Of a stretch of DNA of 64,000 bases, positions 52,898-60,927 are shown piece by piece; positions within the stretch are counted from its first letter, which is position 1; each line of letters begins with the position of its first letter. The translations under genes and the position numbers were made by a program. This DNA comes from Rhodopseudomonas palustris HaA2 (GTDB taxonomy: Bacteria; Pseudomonadota; Alphaproteobacteria; Rhizobiales; Xanthobacteraceae), in NCBI RefSeq assembly GCF_000013365.1, contig NC_007778.1:4278001-4342000 (forward strand). Reading direction: 5' to 3'. Below the pieces are notes generated by a model. That model was not told where the DNA came from. It saw only the letters and a list, made by a program, of their open reading frames with translations, and ran no database searches.

Positions 52898-53238
52898 TGT
52901 CGATCGTTCCCACCACCTATGCGCGGACCGCCCTCACCCACGACGGCCGGCCCGACATCGACCTGAACGCCGCGCTGACCAAGGTCTCGCCCAAGGCGCA
53001 GACCAAGGCGCGGGAATCCGCCGAGCAGTTCGAGGCGATGTTTCTGAATTCGATGTTCTCGCAGATGACGAGCGGCCTGAAGGGCGACGGCCCGTTCGGC
53101 GACACCGTCGGAACCGGCGTGTGGCGGTCGATGCTGACCGAACAATATTCGCAAACCATCGCCAAGGCCGGCGGCGTCGGCATCGCCAACGACGTGTTCA
53201 GGACCCTGATTCTCCAGCAGGCGAACGCCGCAACCTGA
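52897..53238 (+). CDS. flgJ: Rod-binding protein FlgJ (single-domain form)
   Basis: 113 aa, ATG 52897 sharing one base with the flgI stop (TGATG). It has only the rod-binding domain: SAEQFEAMFLNSMFSQMTSG, GVWRSMLTEQYSQTIAKAGG and IANDVFRTLILQQ. The muramidase domain of enteric FlgJ is absent, as normal in alphaproteobacteria, where a separate lytic enzyme is recruited. Confidence 0.92.
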   Translation: MSIVPTTYARTALTHDGRPDIDLNAALTKVSPKAQTKARESAEQFEAMFLNSMFSQMTSGLKGDGPFGDTVGTGVWRSMLTEQYSQTIAKAGGVGIANDVFRTLILQQANAAT

Positions 53239-53255
53239 TCGCAAAGGACGATGCC

Positions 53256-53750
53256 ATGACGCAGATGCAACGCCCGCAGCCCCCCGCTCCCGCCCCGGTT
53301 CAACCGGTCGCGTCGCCGGCCGACGCGCGCAAACTCGCCAACGGCCTGACCGAGGTCATGAACGCGCTTCTGGCGGTGATCGAACGCGAAACCGAACTGG
53401 TCCGCGCCGGCAAGATCCCGGATGCGCTGCGGCTCGAGAGCCAGAAGAACGAGCTGACGAAAAGCTACATCACCGCGATCACGCTGGTGAAGGCGAGTCA
53501 GCCTTATATGGCGAAGGCGACGCCCGATTTGCTCGGCGCACTGCATCGCCACCACGAGGTGTTCCGCGCCATGCTGCAGGTCAACCTCACGGTGCTCGCC
53601 ACCGCCCACGCGGTGTCGGAAGGCATCGTGCGCGGCGTCAACGCCGAGATCCAGCGCCGCAACATTCCGCAGACCTACACCGCGGCCGGCAAGCGCACCG
53701 TACCCGGCCCGCGCAATCTCACGCCGATCGCCGTCAGCCGCTCGCTCTGA
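53256..53750 (+). CDS. FlgN-like flagellar chaperone/assembly protein
   Basis: 164 aa from ATG 53256, AAAGGACGATGCC upstream. Pro-rich start, then a long helical hairpin (ARKLANGLTEVMNALLAVIE, ETELVRAGKIPDALRLESQK, LTKSYITAITLVKASQP) as in FlgN-type export chaperones for hook-filament junction proteins. It follows flgJ by 17 bases. The terminator at 53782 ends the operon. Confidence 0.75.
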   Translation: MTQMQRPQPPAPAPVQPVASPADARKLANGLTEVMNALLAVIERETELVRAGKIPDALRLESQKNELTKSYITAITLVKASQPYMAKATPDLLGALHRHHEVFRAMLQVNLTVLATAHAVSEGIVRGVNAEIQRRNIPQTYTAAGKRTVPGPRNLTPIAVSRSL

Positions 53751-53781
53751 CGGCCGGACCGATCGCAGCCCGCCAAATCGG

Positions 53782-53810
53782 CGCCGCCGGCCCTCCGCCG
53801 GCGGCGTTGT
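53782..53810 (+). terminator. Likely terminator of flgI-flgJ-flgN-like
   Basis: CGCCGCCGG (53782-53790) pairs with CCGGCGGCG (53798-53806), 9-bp perfect stem, 7-base loop, followed by TTGT; T-tract is weak. Confidence 0.6.
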
Positions 53811-53924
53811 CGTGCGCGGCAATTGAATTAAATGCGCGACCAGCTTGCAGGAGGAGCTTTAGGGGTTCCGTGCACCATGTTTGGTGGGGGGGTGCATTGA
53901 CCTAGATGGAGCCAGGAGGCTGCC

Positions 53925-54305
53925 ATGAGTTTCGACTTCACCATAAAGCCCGTCGGGCAGCTGGTGGTCTCGCCCGTCGTCAGGCCGGAGCCTGAGTCGG
54001 TGCAAACCGCGGTCACGACGCAGTTGCCCGCGCCGCAAAGCGTCACCGCGACGGCCGATAGCGCCGGCAGCAATGCCGTGGCCAGCAATGCCGCCAGAGT
54101 CGGCGCCGACACCATCTCACGTCAGGTGATCTTCGATCAGGCGTCGGCCGCGATGGTCTACGTGCTGGTCGACGAGACAACGGCCGAGGTGGTCAACCAA
54201 TATCCGGAATCGTGGCAGTTGCGGGCTCGCGCCTACTTCCGCGAACAGGATCAGTCGAAGCTGCAGCAGCGCGCCGGCCCGATCCCGACAGACCGCACCG
54301 TCTGA
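53925..54305 (+). CDS. FlaG-like protein of the flagellar cluster
   Basis: 126 aa, GGAGGCTGCC upstream of ATG 53925. An unstructured N-terminus rich in V, A and T is followed by a compact segment IFDQASAAMVYVLVDETTAE and VVNQYPES that resembles FlaG (…V.v.D..TgevV.qiP). FlaG proteins affect filament length. Similarity is by pattern only. It is convergent with flaF, separated by 98 bases. Confidence 0.62.
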   Translation: MSFDFTIKPVGQLVVSPVVRPEPESVQTAVTTQLPAPQSVTATADSAGSNAVASNAARVGADTISRQVIFDQASAAMVYVLVDETTAEVVNQYPESWQLRARAYFREQDQSKLQQRAGPIPTDRTV

Positions 54306-54403
54306 ACGCGGACGGCGATTGAATGCAACGCCCCCGGCTTGCCGACGCAAGCGCGGGCGTCGACGCATGTCTGCTTCACTCTCGGAGAATTGGAATGACC
54401 GCG

Positions 54404-54772
54404 TCAGCCGCGGCCGCTGAGACCGGCGGCGATGTTGCGGTTGATCTCGATCAGCGCATTGAGCGGCTCGACCTGCGGCGACATCTGCAACGCGGTCGAC
54501 TGGCTCAGCACGAACACGCCGATATTGGCGATGTTCTGCCGGATCTCGAGGGTCTGCGGATTGTCGTCGCGCATCGCGTCGCTGACGAAGATCGACCACA
54601 GCTTGCGGTTGAACATCAGCGCCGCGTCGAGTCCGATCGCGCCGCGCTCGTCCCAACTGGTGACGACATCCTGGAGTTGCCTCGCCGCCTTGAGCAATGC
54701 TTGCGCTTCGATCTCCCTCGGAGAAGCCGTTCGTTGCGCGGTGCGGGCGTACGCCTGAGCAGCACTCGACAT
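54404..54772 (-). CDS. flaF: Flagellar biosynthesis regulator FlaF
   Basis: 122 aa. AAQAYARTAQRTASPREIEA, LLKAARQLQDVV, NRKLWSIFVSDAMRDDN and IRQNIANIGVFVLSQ are FlaF hallmarks. In Caulobacter FlaF is needed for flagellin translation and secretion and opposes FlbT. It starts two bases after the flbT stop codon, in the same order as in other alphaproteobacteria. Confidence 0.94.
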   Translation of the reverse strand: MSSAAQAYARTAQRTASPREIEAQALLKAARQLQDVVTSWDERGAIGLDAALMFNRKLWSIFVSDAMRDDNPQTLEIRQNIANIGVFVLSQSTALQMSPQVEPLNALIEINRNIAAGLSGRG

Positions 54773-54774
54773 CG

Positions 54775-55155
54775 TTACCTCTGTAACAGTTCTTCTTCAC
54801 GCTTGATCAGCGGGCGTATTTCCCTCAACGCCTTATAAAGTTGGCCGCTTAAAATTAGATTACTCGTGGCCTCGATCGTGTCTCTAAAACTCGGCACGGC
54901 TTCGAGCAATTCCTTGATGAAGCCGAGATACAGTTCCTGATAGGCGGGAATGTCGTTCTGCAGATACATCATCTGCACGCAGAGATAGACGCGCTTCACC
55001 GGCGTGTTGGCGGTCTCCGCGGTGAGGATGTCCTTTTCGCGCAGGATCGGCGCGTCGCCGTCGATCAGAAACGTGGTGCGCGAATCGGAGTTGGTGATCA
55101 CGCTCTGGCCGATCACGATCCGCTCGAACGGCTTCAATTCGACTCGCAATGGCAT
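54775..55155 (-). CDS. flbT: Flagellin mRNA regulator FlbT
   Basis: 126 aa. MPLRVELKPFERIVIGQSVI, DGDAPILREKDILTAETANT, YLCVQMMYLQNDIPAYQELY are the FlbT signature. FlbT binds the flagellin 5' UTR and destabilises it until the hook is finished. It is encoded 202 bases downstream of flagellin on the same strand, followed by flaF; the 202-base gap holds a hairpin after flagellin (55311). Confidence 0.95.
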   Translation of the reverse strand: MPLRVELKPFERIVIGQSVITNSDSRTTFLIDGDAPILREKDILTAETANTPVKRVYLCVQMMYLQNDIPAYQELYLGFIKELLEAVPSFRDTIEATSNLILSGQLYKALREIRPLIKREEELLQR

Positions 55156-55310
55156 CGTGTTTTCCTTTGATTGCGGTCATTGCGACCAAGGACGACTCGT
55201 TCCGCCAGCCCGCGCGCTTGTTATGCGCAGGCTTTGCATCGCGATCCAATGCCGTGTTTCAGGGGATAAGTCGAGCGCGTCGTTGCGGGCGAACCGAATC
55301 GCCGGGTGGC

Positions 55311-55335
55311 GCGAGGGCGGCCTGGGCGCCCTCGC
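55311..55335 (-). terminator. Hairpin downstream of flagellin, possible terminator
   Basis: GCGAGGGCG (55311-55319) pairs with CGCCCTCGC (55327-55335), 7-base loop, 22 bases after the flagellin stop. There is no T-run, so it may act as an mRNA-stabilising stem rather than a terminator. Confidence 0.4.
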
Positions 55336-55357
55336 CTCGGTTCGCGCGCCGCCGCGA

Positions 55358-58018
55358 TTATCGCAGCAGCTGCAGCACGCTCTGCTGCGACTGGTTGGCC
55401 AGCGCCAGCGCCGAGACCGCGATCGACTGGCGGGTCGACAGCGCCTGGCTGTTGGCGGCTTCCTCGTTGGTGTCGGCCAGCGTCAGGTTCGACGAGCCGG
55501 TCTGCAGCACGTTGATCAGGTTCTTGGCGAAGTCCTGCCGGATCTGCACGATCGACAGGTTGGAACCGTAGGACGACGCCTGCGACCGCAGCGTGGTCGC
55601 CGCGGTGTTGAGCGAGGCCAGCGTCTTGTTGGTCGAGGCGTTGTCGATGAAGTCGACGCCCGACACCAGCGTCGGCAGGCCGAGCGCCGCCGGGCTCAGC
55701 GCGGTGCCGACGATGTTCAGCGTCGACTTGCCGGTCTCGTTGAACACCAGCTTCAGCGTATCGCCGTTGAGCAGATTGACGCCGTTGAACGACGCGTCCT
55801 GCGACGTCGTGGTGATCTGCTGGATGACGTTGTTGTACTGTTCGACCAGCTTGGCGCGCGCCACCTGCGCGGTGACGTCCGGTTCCGGCGGGTTCGGCGT
55901 CGAGAAGGTCAGCGTCGCGGTGATGGTGCCGCCGAGCGTGCCGCCGTCCGTGGTCGAGCCGAGCGTCGCGGAGGCGTAGTCGTTGTTCGACGAGATCGTC
56001 AGCTTTCCGTTGGCGTCGATCTGCGCGATCATGTTGTTGGTCGCCAGCTTGACGTTGAGCTGCGACAGCGTCTTCACGGTGCCGCCGGTGCCGTCGCCGA
56101 AGGTGACGCTGACCGGGGTGCCGCCCTTGAACGAGGTGAAGCTCAGCGTCTTGCCGCTGACGCCGCCGGTGCCGGACGAGCGCGACGCCTTGAACTCGGT
56201 CGAGGTGCCGGTGTTGCCGGCGAGGCCCAGCGCCAGCATCGCGTTGCCGGTGCCGCTGATGGTGAGGTCGGAGGCGCTGCCGGTCGAGACCTTCAGCGAG
56301 CCGCTGGACAGCGACGAGTTGGCCGAGCCGGTCTGCGTCGTCAGCGTCGCGCCGGTCTGCGACAGCGTCGCCGTCTGCACGCCGGTGGCGAGGTCGATCG
56401 CCTTCAGCACGTCGGCCATGGTGCCGCCCTGCAGATACACGGTCGAATTGCCGAGACCGTCGGTCTCGACATGGCCGCTGATGCCGGTGTGGCTGGCCGA
56501 GGCGAGCGGCACCGGGGCGTTCTTGAAGGTGATGATGTTGCCGTTGACGTTCAGCGTCGAGCCGTCCTCGATCAGCGTGCCGATGGTGCCGGCGCCGGTC
56601 GAACGGGTGGCGGTGAGCGTCGCCGGGCCCGGGCCGGTCGACGCGGTCAGGTTCAGCGAGCTCAGGAAGTCGGCCGGGCCGGTGATGCTGAGATCGGCGC
56701 CGGTCGAAGTCTGCAGCGTCACCGCGCCGCCGGCGGAGATCTGCGACGGCGTGCCGTTGGCCGCGAAGGTCGCGATGCCGTTGGCGATCGTCGCCGACTT
56801 GACGCCGCTGGCGAGATCGATCGCGGTGAGCACGTCGCCGACAGTGGCCGAGGTGTAGGTGTTGCTCGTCCCCATATAGATGGTGGAGTTGCCGGCCGTA
56901 TCCGTGACGATATTGCCGAGCACGCCGGAGCCCGCGAGCAGGCCCGCGGCGCTCGGCGGATCGCTCGCCTTGAAGGTGACGGACTTGCCGTTGACCGTCA
57001 GCGTGGTGCCGTCGGCGATCGCCGGTCCGAGGCCGCCGACCGAATTGAACAGCTTCGTGGTCGCGGTGATCGCCGTGGCGGCGCCGGTGCCGAGCGGGAC
57101 CGTGACCGTCGAACCGAAGCCGAGCTTCGCCAGCACCGTGCCGCTGCTGGTGTCGCTGATCGACAGCGAACGGTTGGTGCCGGTGTGGAGCTGGATATGG
57201 CCGTTGGCGTCGACGACCGACGGGTTGCTGGTGTTGCCGTTGATGGTGTCGATGCTCGCCAGCAGCGCGCTGATCGGCTGGTTGATGCCGATCGTATAGT
57301 TGCCGTTGCTGTCTGCGGTCGCCGAGCCCGTGGTGGTGAAGGTGATGTTCTTGCCGTTGACCACGATGATGTCGCCGGCCTGCGGGCCGGTCGGCGTCAC
57401 GGTCGAGCCGTTGGTCAGCGAACTGATCAGGTCGGCGCTGGTCGCCGTCGCCGTCGCCGTGCCGGTGTAGAGTACGCCGCCGGTGGCCGTCGCGTCGGCC
57501 GCGACCGCCTTGGTGATGTTGGTGCCGGTGATGCTGCCGACGCCGCCGCCGAGCGTATCCGTCAGCGACACGCCGTTGGTGCCGCCGGCGGTGCCATCAT
57601 AGACCACGTTGCTGGTGGCGGTCGCGCTGGCGAAGGTCTGGGTGCCGCGCAGATCGTCCGGGGTGGCGCCCGCGATGGTCGCCGAGACGTTGGATTTCGT
57701 GGAGTAGCCGACGTTCGACTGCAGCGCCTGGTTGGCGATCGACTTGGCGGTGTCGATCAGCTTGTTCAGCGAGGTGATGCCGGTGTTGGCCGCCTGCAGG
57801 ATCTGGACGCCGTTGCTGATGCCGTCGAGCAGGTTGTTGATGTCGCTGGCGCGGCTGTCGAGCCCCGCGGCGGTAAAGAAGTTGGTCGGATTGTCGAGCG
57901 CGGTGTTGACCTTCTTGCCGCTCGCAAGACGATTCTGGGTGGTCGAGAGCAGATCCGCCGTCGATTGCAGCGAAAGCAGATTCTGGCGAACTGCTGCTGA
58001 AAGAACCACATCAGACAT
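55358..58018 (-). CDS. fliC: Flagellin with greatly expanded central domain
   Basis: 886 aa; GGAAGG upstream of ATG 58018. The N-terminal D0/D1 (~1-120: LSAAVRQNLLSLQSTADLLS, RLASGKKVNTALDNPTNFF) and C-terminal D1/D0 (~745-886: YNNVIQQITTTSQDASFNGV, ending LALANQSQQSVLQLLR) are standard. The ~600-residue middle has three clear modules containing VNG..(I/V)TF, two of them with a later AIDLA(S/T)GV, plus a fourth looser one, related to flagellin-IN motifs. Most alphaproteobacterial flagellins have 270-400 aa. CtrA box upstream; flbT and flaF downstream. Confidence 0.95.
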   Translation of the reverse strand: MSDVVLSAAVRQNLLSLQSTADLLSTTQNRLASGKKVNTALDNPTNFFTAAGLDSRASDINNLLDGISNGVQILQAANTGITSLNKLIDTAKSIANQALQSNVGYSTKSNVSATIAGATPDDLRGTQTFASATATSNVVYDGTAGGTNGVSLTDTLGGGVGSITGTNITKAVAADATATGGVLYTGTATATATSADLISSLTNGSTVTPTGPQAGDIIVVNGKNITFTTTGSATADSNGNYTIGINQPISALLASIDTINGNTSNPSVVDANGHIQLHTGTNRSLSISDTSSGTVLAKLGFGSTVTVPLGTGAATAITATTKLFNSVGGLGPAIADGTTLTVNGKSVTFKASDPPSAAGLLAGSGVLGNIVTDTAGNSTIYMGTSNTYTSATVGDVLTAIDLASGVKSATIANGIATFAANGTPSQISAGGAVTLQTSTGADLSITGPADFLSSLNLTASTGPGPATLTATRSTGAGTIGTLIEDGSTLNVNGNIITFKNAPVPLASASHTGISGHVETDGLGNSTVYLQGGTMADVLKAIDLATGVQTATLSQTGATLTTQTGSANSSLSSGSLKVSTGSASDLTISGTGNAMLALGLAGNTGTSTEFKASRSSGTGGVSGKTLSFTSFKGGTPVSVTFGDGTGGTVKTLSQLNVKLATNNMIAQIDANGKLTISSNNDYASATLGSTTDGGTLGGTITATLTFSTPNPPEPDVTAQVARAKLVEQYNNVIQQITTTSQDASFNGVNLLNGDTLKLVFNETGKSTLNIVGTALSPAALGLPTLVSGVDFIDNASTNKTLASLNTAATTLRSQASSYGSNLSIVQIRQDFAKNLINVLQTGSSNLTLADTNEEAANSQALSTRQSIAVSALALANQSQQSVLQLLR

Positions 58019-58240
58019 GGTGCAAACCTTCCTGATCCGCGCTGGGCGGCGACTTCAGTCGCGCGCTGCTGCTCGCGTCGCGGACTTTGCCGCGACGTTT
58101 GCCGGTTGTGTTGAGACGCCTGTTTCTGGAGAGGGACCTCGGTCGCACATACACGGATGCGATCCGGATCAACGCGGCCGATTCTCGGCCAACCTTCTTC
58201 CTGAGCATCGAGACTATGGCCGCCGGCCTTTAAAATATGG

Positions 58241-58255
58241 TTAACAGCGCCTTAA
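58241..58255 (-). promoter_or_regulatory. CtrA box upstream of flagellin
   Basis: TTAA-CAGCGCC-TTAA, exact consensus, 223 bases before the flagellin ATG and 290 bases before the divergent glycosyltransferase. The 526-base interval 58019-58544 also contains the palindrome GGCCGATTCTCGGCC (58176-58190) and the two degenerate boxes listed next, but no gene. A long 5' UTR is expected as the FlbT target. Confidence 0.75.
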
Positions 58256-58384
58256 GGCCGCGTCGGCGGCAAAAAAGGCAGCAAAATCAACGCAAGGAAT
58301 CGATCTGACCCGGGCCTCGGCGGGCCCTGGAGGCGCGAAATGGTCGCTGATTCGCCGGTTTCGTGGCTTTCCGCAGCGTCGCCG

Positions 58385-58447
58385 TTAATCCGTTGTTGAG
58401 GTTCGGTCCGGCGGGGACGCGCGGCCTTATGGTTAATGATGTTTTTA
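58385..58447 (+). promoter_or_regulatory. Two degenerate CtrA-like boxes before the glycosyltransferase gene
   Basis: TTAA-TCCGTTG-TTGA (58385-58399) and TTAA-TGATGTT-TTTA (58433-58447), each 7 of 8 consensus bases, 98-160 bases before the gene at 58545. Individually weak; their pairing next to a perfect box makes CtrA input plausible. Confidence 0.45.
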
Positions 58448-58544
58448 CGCGAACCTCCGAGTATCCGCGCGATCTACCCGATCGACTCCAAGGTGCGTAG
58501 GATCGCCCGACGAGCAGTCTTCCTCAGGCCGATTCGGAAACGCC

Positions 58545-60686
58545 ATGCAGCCCGGACGCAACAAGGCCCCCAGCGCCTCGCCGCCCTACGACAAATCCTA
58601 CGAGCCCGTGCTGCTGCTGATGCGGGCGCGGGTGATGCACCAGGCCGGGCAATACGACGAGGCGAAATCCGCCTACAAGAAGGTGCTGAAGAAGAGCCCG
58701 AACAACTTCCAGGCGCTGCACTTTCTCGGCCTCGCCGAATTTCAGACCGGACATTTCGACGCCGGCATCCGCTCGCTGAAGCGCGCGCTGATCGAAGACC
58801 CGAAATCGGCGCAGGCGCAGTCCGACCTCGGCAGCGTGCTCAACGCCGCGCAGCGCTACGACGAAGCGCTGGTCGCCTGCGACAAGGCGATCGCGCTGGA
58901 TCCGGCGCTCGCCTTCGCCCATGCCAATCGCGGCAACGTGCTGATCACGCTCGGCCGCTACGACGAAGCGGTCGCCAGCCTCGACCGGGCGCTCGAGCTC
59001 GTTCCGGACCACACCGACACCTGGAACGACCGCGGCAACGCGCTGCACAAGCTCGGCCGCTACGACGAGGCGCTGAACAGCTACGCCCAGGCGATCAGGA
59101 TCGATCCGCTGCACGACGTCGCCTTCATGAACCAGGCGACCACGCTGAAGGAGATGAAGCAGTTCGACCTGGCGCTGGCGAGCTACGACCGCGCGCTGTC
59201 GATCGGCAAGCGACCGATCGACGCCGGCATCGCGCGCGCCGATCTGCTGCTGCAGATGAAGAACGTCGAGGGCGCGCTCGCGACCTGCACGGCGCTGCTG
59301 AAGATCGAGCCCGACTTCGTCCCCGCCCTGACGCTGCTCGGCAATTGCATGGCCTCGCTCGGCGACGCCGACACCGCGACCGCGCTGCACGGCCGCGCGC
59401 TGGCGCTGAAGCCGGACTACGAGCCGGCAATTTCCAGCCGGATCTTCTCGATGGACTTCTGCTCCGATGCGGACTTCCAGTCGCAGCAGGCCGCGCGCGC
59501 GGACTGGTGGAAGCACGTCGGCGCGCGGCTGTACAAGAGCCATGCGGCGCCGCTCGCCAACGATCGCGACCCAGAGCGCCGCCTGGTGGTCGGTTACGTC
59601 TCGGCCGATTTCCGCCAGCATTCCGCGGCGTTCTCGTTCCGCCCGGTGATCGAGAATCACGACCGCACGCAGGTCGAAGTGATCTGCTACTCCGGCGTCG
59701 TGCTGCCCGACGCCGCGACCAAATCGTTCGAGGCGATCGCCGACAGGTGGCGCGACTCCTCGCAGTGGACCGACGCCAGGCTCGCCGACACGATCCGCGC
59801 CGACAAGGTCGACATCCTGATCGACCTGTCGGGCCATTCGGCCGGCAACCGCCTGCGGGTGTTCGCGCGAAAGCCGGCGCCGGTGCAGGTCACCGCCTGG
59901 GGCCACGCCACCGGCACCGGCCTGCCGGTGATCGACTATCTGCTGGCCGATCCGGTCGCGGTACCCAACGAGGTTCGACAGTTCTATGCGGAAGCGATCT
60001 ACGATCTGCCCTCGATCGTGATCATCGAACCGCCGCCTGCGGGGCTGCATGCCACCGAGCTGCCGTTCGACCGCAACGGCTATCTGACCTACGGCTCGCT
60101 CAACCGCATCAGCAAGATCTCGGATGCGGCGATCGCGGCCTGGGCGCGGATCATGACCGGCAATCCGACCTCGCGGCTGATCCTGAAGGATCACCAGATC
60201 GACGATCCCGCCGTGCGACAGACGCTGCTCGACAAGTTCGCCGCGCAAGGCATCGCCGCCGAACGCCTCACGCTGCTCGGTTCGACGTCGCGGCAGGAGC
60301 ATCTGGAGACGCTGCAACAGATCGACCTCGGCCTCGATCCGTTCCCGCAAGCCGGCGGCGTTTCGACCTGGGAAGCGCTGCATATGGGCGTGCCGGTGGT
60401 GAGCCGGCTCGGCAACACCGTCGCCAGCCGGGTTGGCTCTGCGATCCTGTCGGCCGCCGGCCTGCCGGACTTCATCGCCACCAGCGAAGAGCGCTACATC
60501 GCGATCGCGCTCGATCCGGATCGCGAGCGGCTGCGCGCGATCCGCCGCGGCCTGCCCGCCTTCATCGCCGAGCGCTGCGGCCCCGCCGCCTACACCCGCG
60601 CCGTCGAGGACGCCTACCGCACGATGTGGCGCCGCTGGTGCGCGACGCCGGCGGACGCGAAGCCGGCGGACGGCAAGCGGCGCTGA
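58545..60686 (+). CDS. TPR-GT41 (SPINDLY/OGT-like) glycosyltransferase
   Basis: 713 aa. Residues ~15-330 are about nine TPRs (e.g. GQYDEAKSAYKKVLKKSPNN, GRYDEALNSYAQAIRIDP). Residues ~345-690 form the GT41 catalytic domain: RLVVGYVSADFRQHSAAF, DILIDLSGHSAGNRLRVFA, PVQVTAWGHATGTGLPVIDY, YGSLNRISKISD, RLILKDHQIDD and the donor-site loop FPQAGGVSTWEALHMGVPVV. It would transfer a sugar from a nucleotide donor to Ser/Thr of proteins. Adjacent and divergent to flagellin, so flagellin O-glycosylation is the obvious hypothesis, unproven. Confidence 0.9.
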   Translation: MQPGRNKAPSASPPYDKSYEPVLLLMRARVMHQAGQYDEAKSAYKKVLKKSPNNFQALHFLGLAEFQTGHFDAGIRSLKRALIEDPKSAQAQSDLGSVLNAAQRYDEALVACDKAIALDPALAFAHANRGNVLITLGRYDEAVASLDRALELVPDHTDTWNDRGNALHKLGRYDEALNSYAQAIRIDPLHDVAFMNQATTLKEMKQFDLALASYDRALSIGKRPIDAGIARADLLLQMKNVEGALATCTALLKIEPDFVPALTLLGNCMASLGDADTATALHGRALALKPDYEPAISSRIFSMDFCSDADFQSQQAARADWWKHVGARLYKSHAAPLANDRDPERRLVVGYVSADFRQHSAAFSFRPVIENHDRTQVEVICYSGVVLPDAATKSFEAIADRWRDSSQWTDARLADTIRADKVDILIDLSGHSAGNRLRVFARKPAPVQVTAWGHATGTGLPVIDYLLADPVAVPNEVRQFYAEAIYDLPSIVIIEPPPAGLHATELPFDRNGYLTYGSLNRISKISDAAIAAWARIMTGNPTSRLILKDHQIDDPAVRQTLLDKFAAQGIAAERLTLLGSTSRQEHLETLQQIDLGLDPFPQAGGVSTWEALHMGVPVVSRLGNTVASRVGSAILSAAGLPDFIATSEERYIAIALDPDRERLRAIRRGLPAFIAERCGPAAYTRAVEDAYRTMWRRWCATPADAKPADGKRR

Positions 60687-60732
60687 GGTCGGGATACACG
60701 ACCTACCACTACGCACTACCACCACGCACAGC

Positions 60733-60855
60733 GTCATCCTGAGGCGCCCGTCGGGCCGCGCCCTGCGCGGCGCGGCGGGCCTCGAAGGATGGGCCGCACA
60801 TGATGCCCGCCGCCGCATCCTTCGAGGCTCGCTGCGCTCGCGCCTCAGGATGACG
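60733..60855. repeat. Palindromic repeat, family B (copy 2)
   Basis: GTCATCCTGAGGCGC at the left, GCGCCTCAGGATGAC at the right, with internal CCTCGAAGGATGG / CATCCTTCGAGG. It lies between the convergent GT41 and TPP-enzyme genes. Confidence 0.9.
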
Positions 60856-60927
60856 GTAGAGCGAGTGGCGATTCAGTATGAGCCGAGCAAGTAAGCGAAC
60901 ACGCAATACACTCAGCATTCCGCAGCC

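Noticed and set aside
55004-58000. 998-codon open frame antisense to flagellin and flbT
   Set aside because: Arg/Gly/Ala-rich shadow of a highly biased coding strand; no ribosome site or recognisable domain, while the opposite strand encodes an unmistakable flagellin.
58176-58190. Possible sigma-54 promoter for flagellin (TTGGCCGAGAATCGGCC on the minus strand)
   Set aside because: GG-GC spacing is right, but the rest matches the consensus poorly and the sequence is better explained as a simple palindrome.
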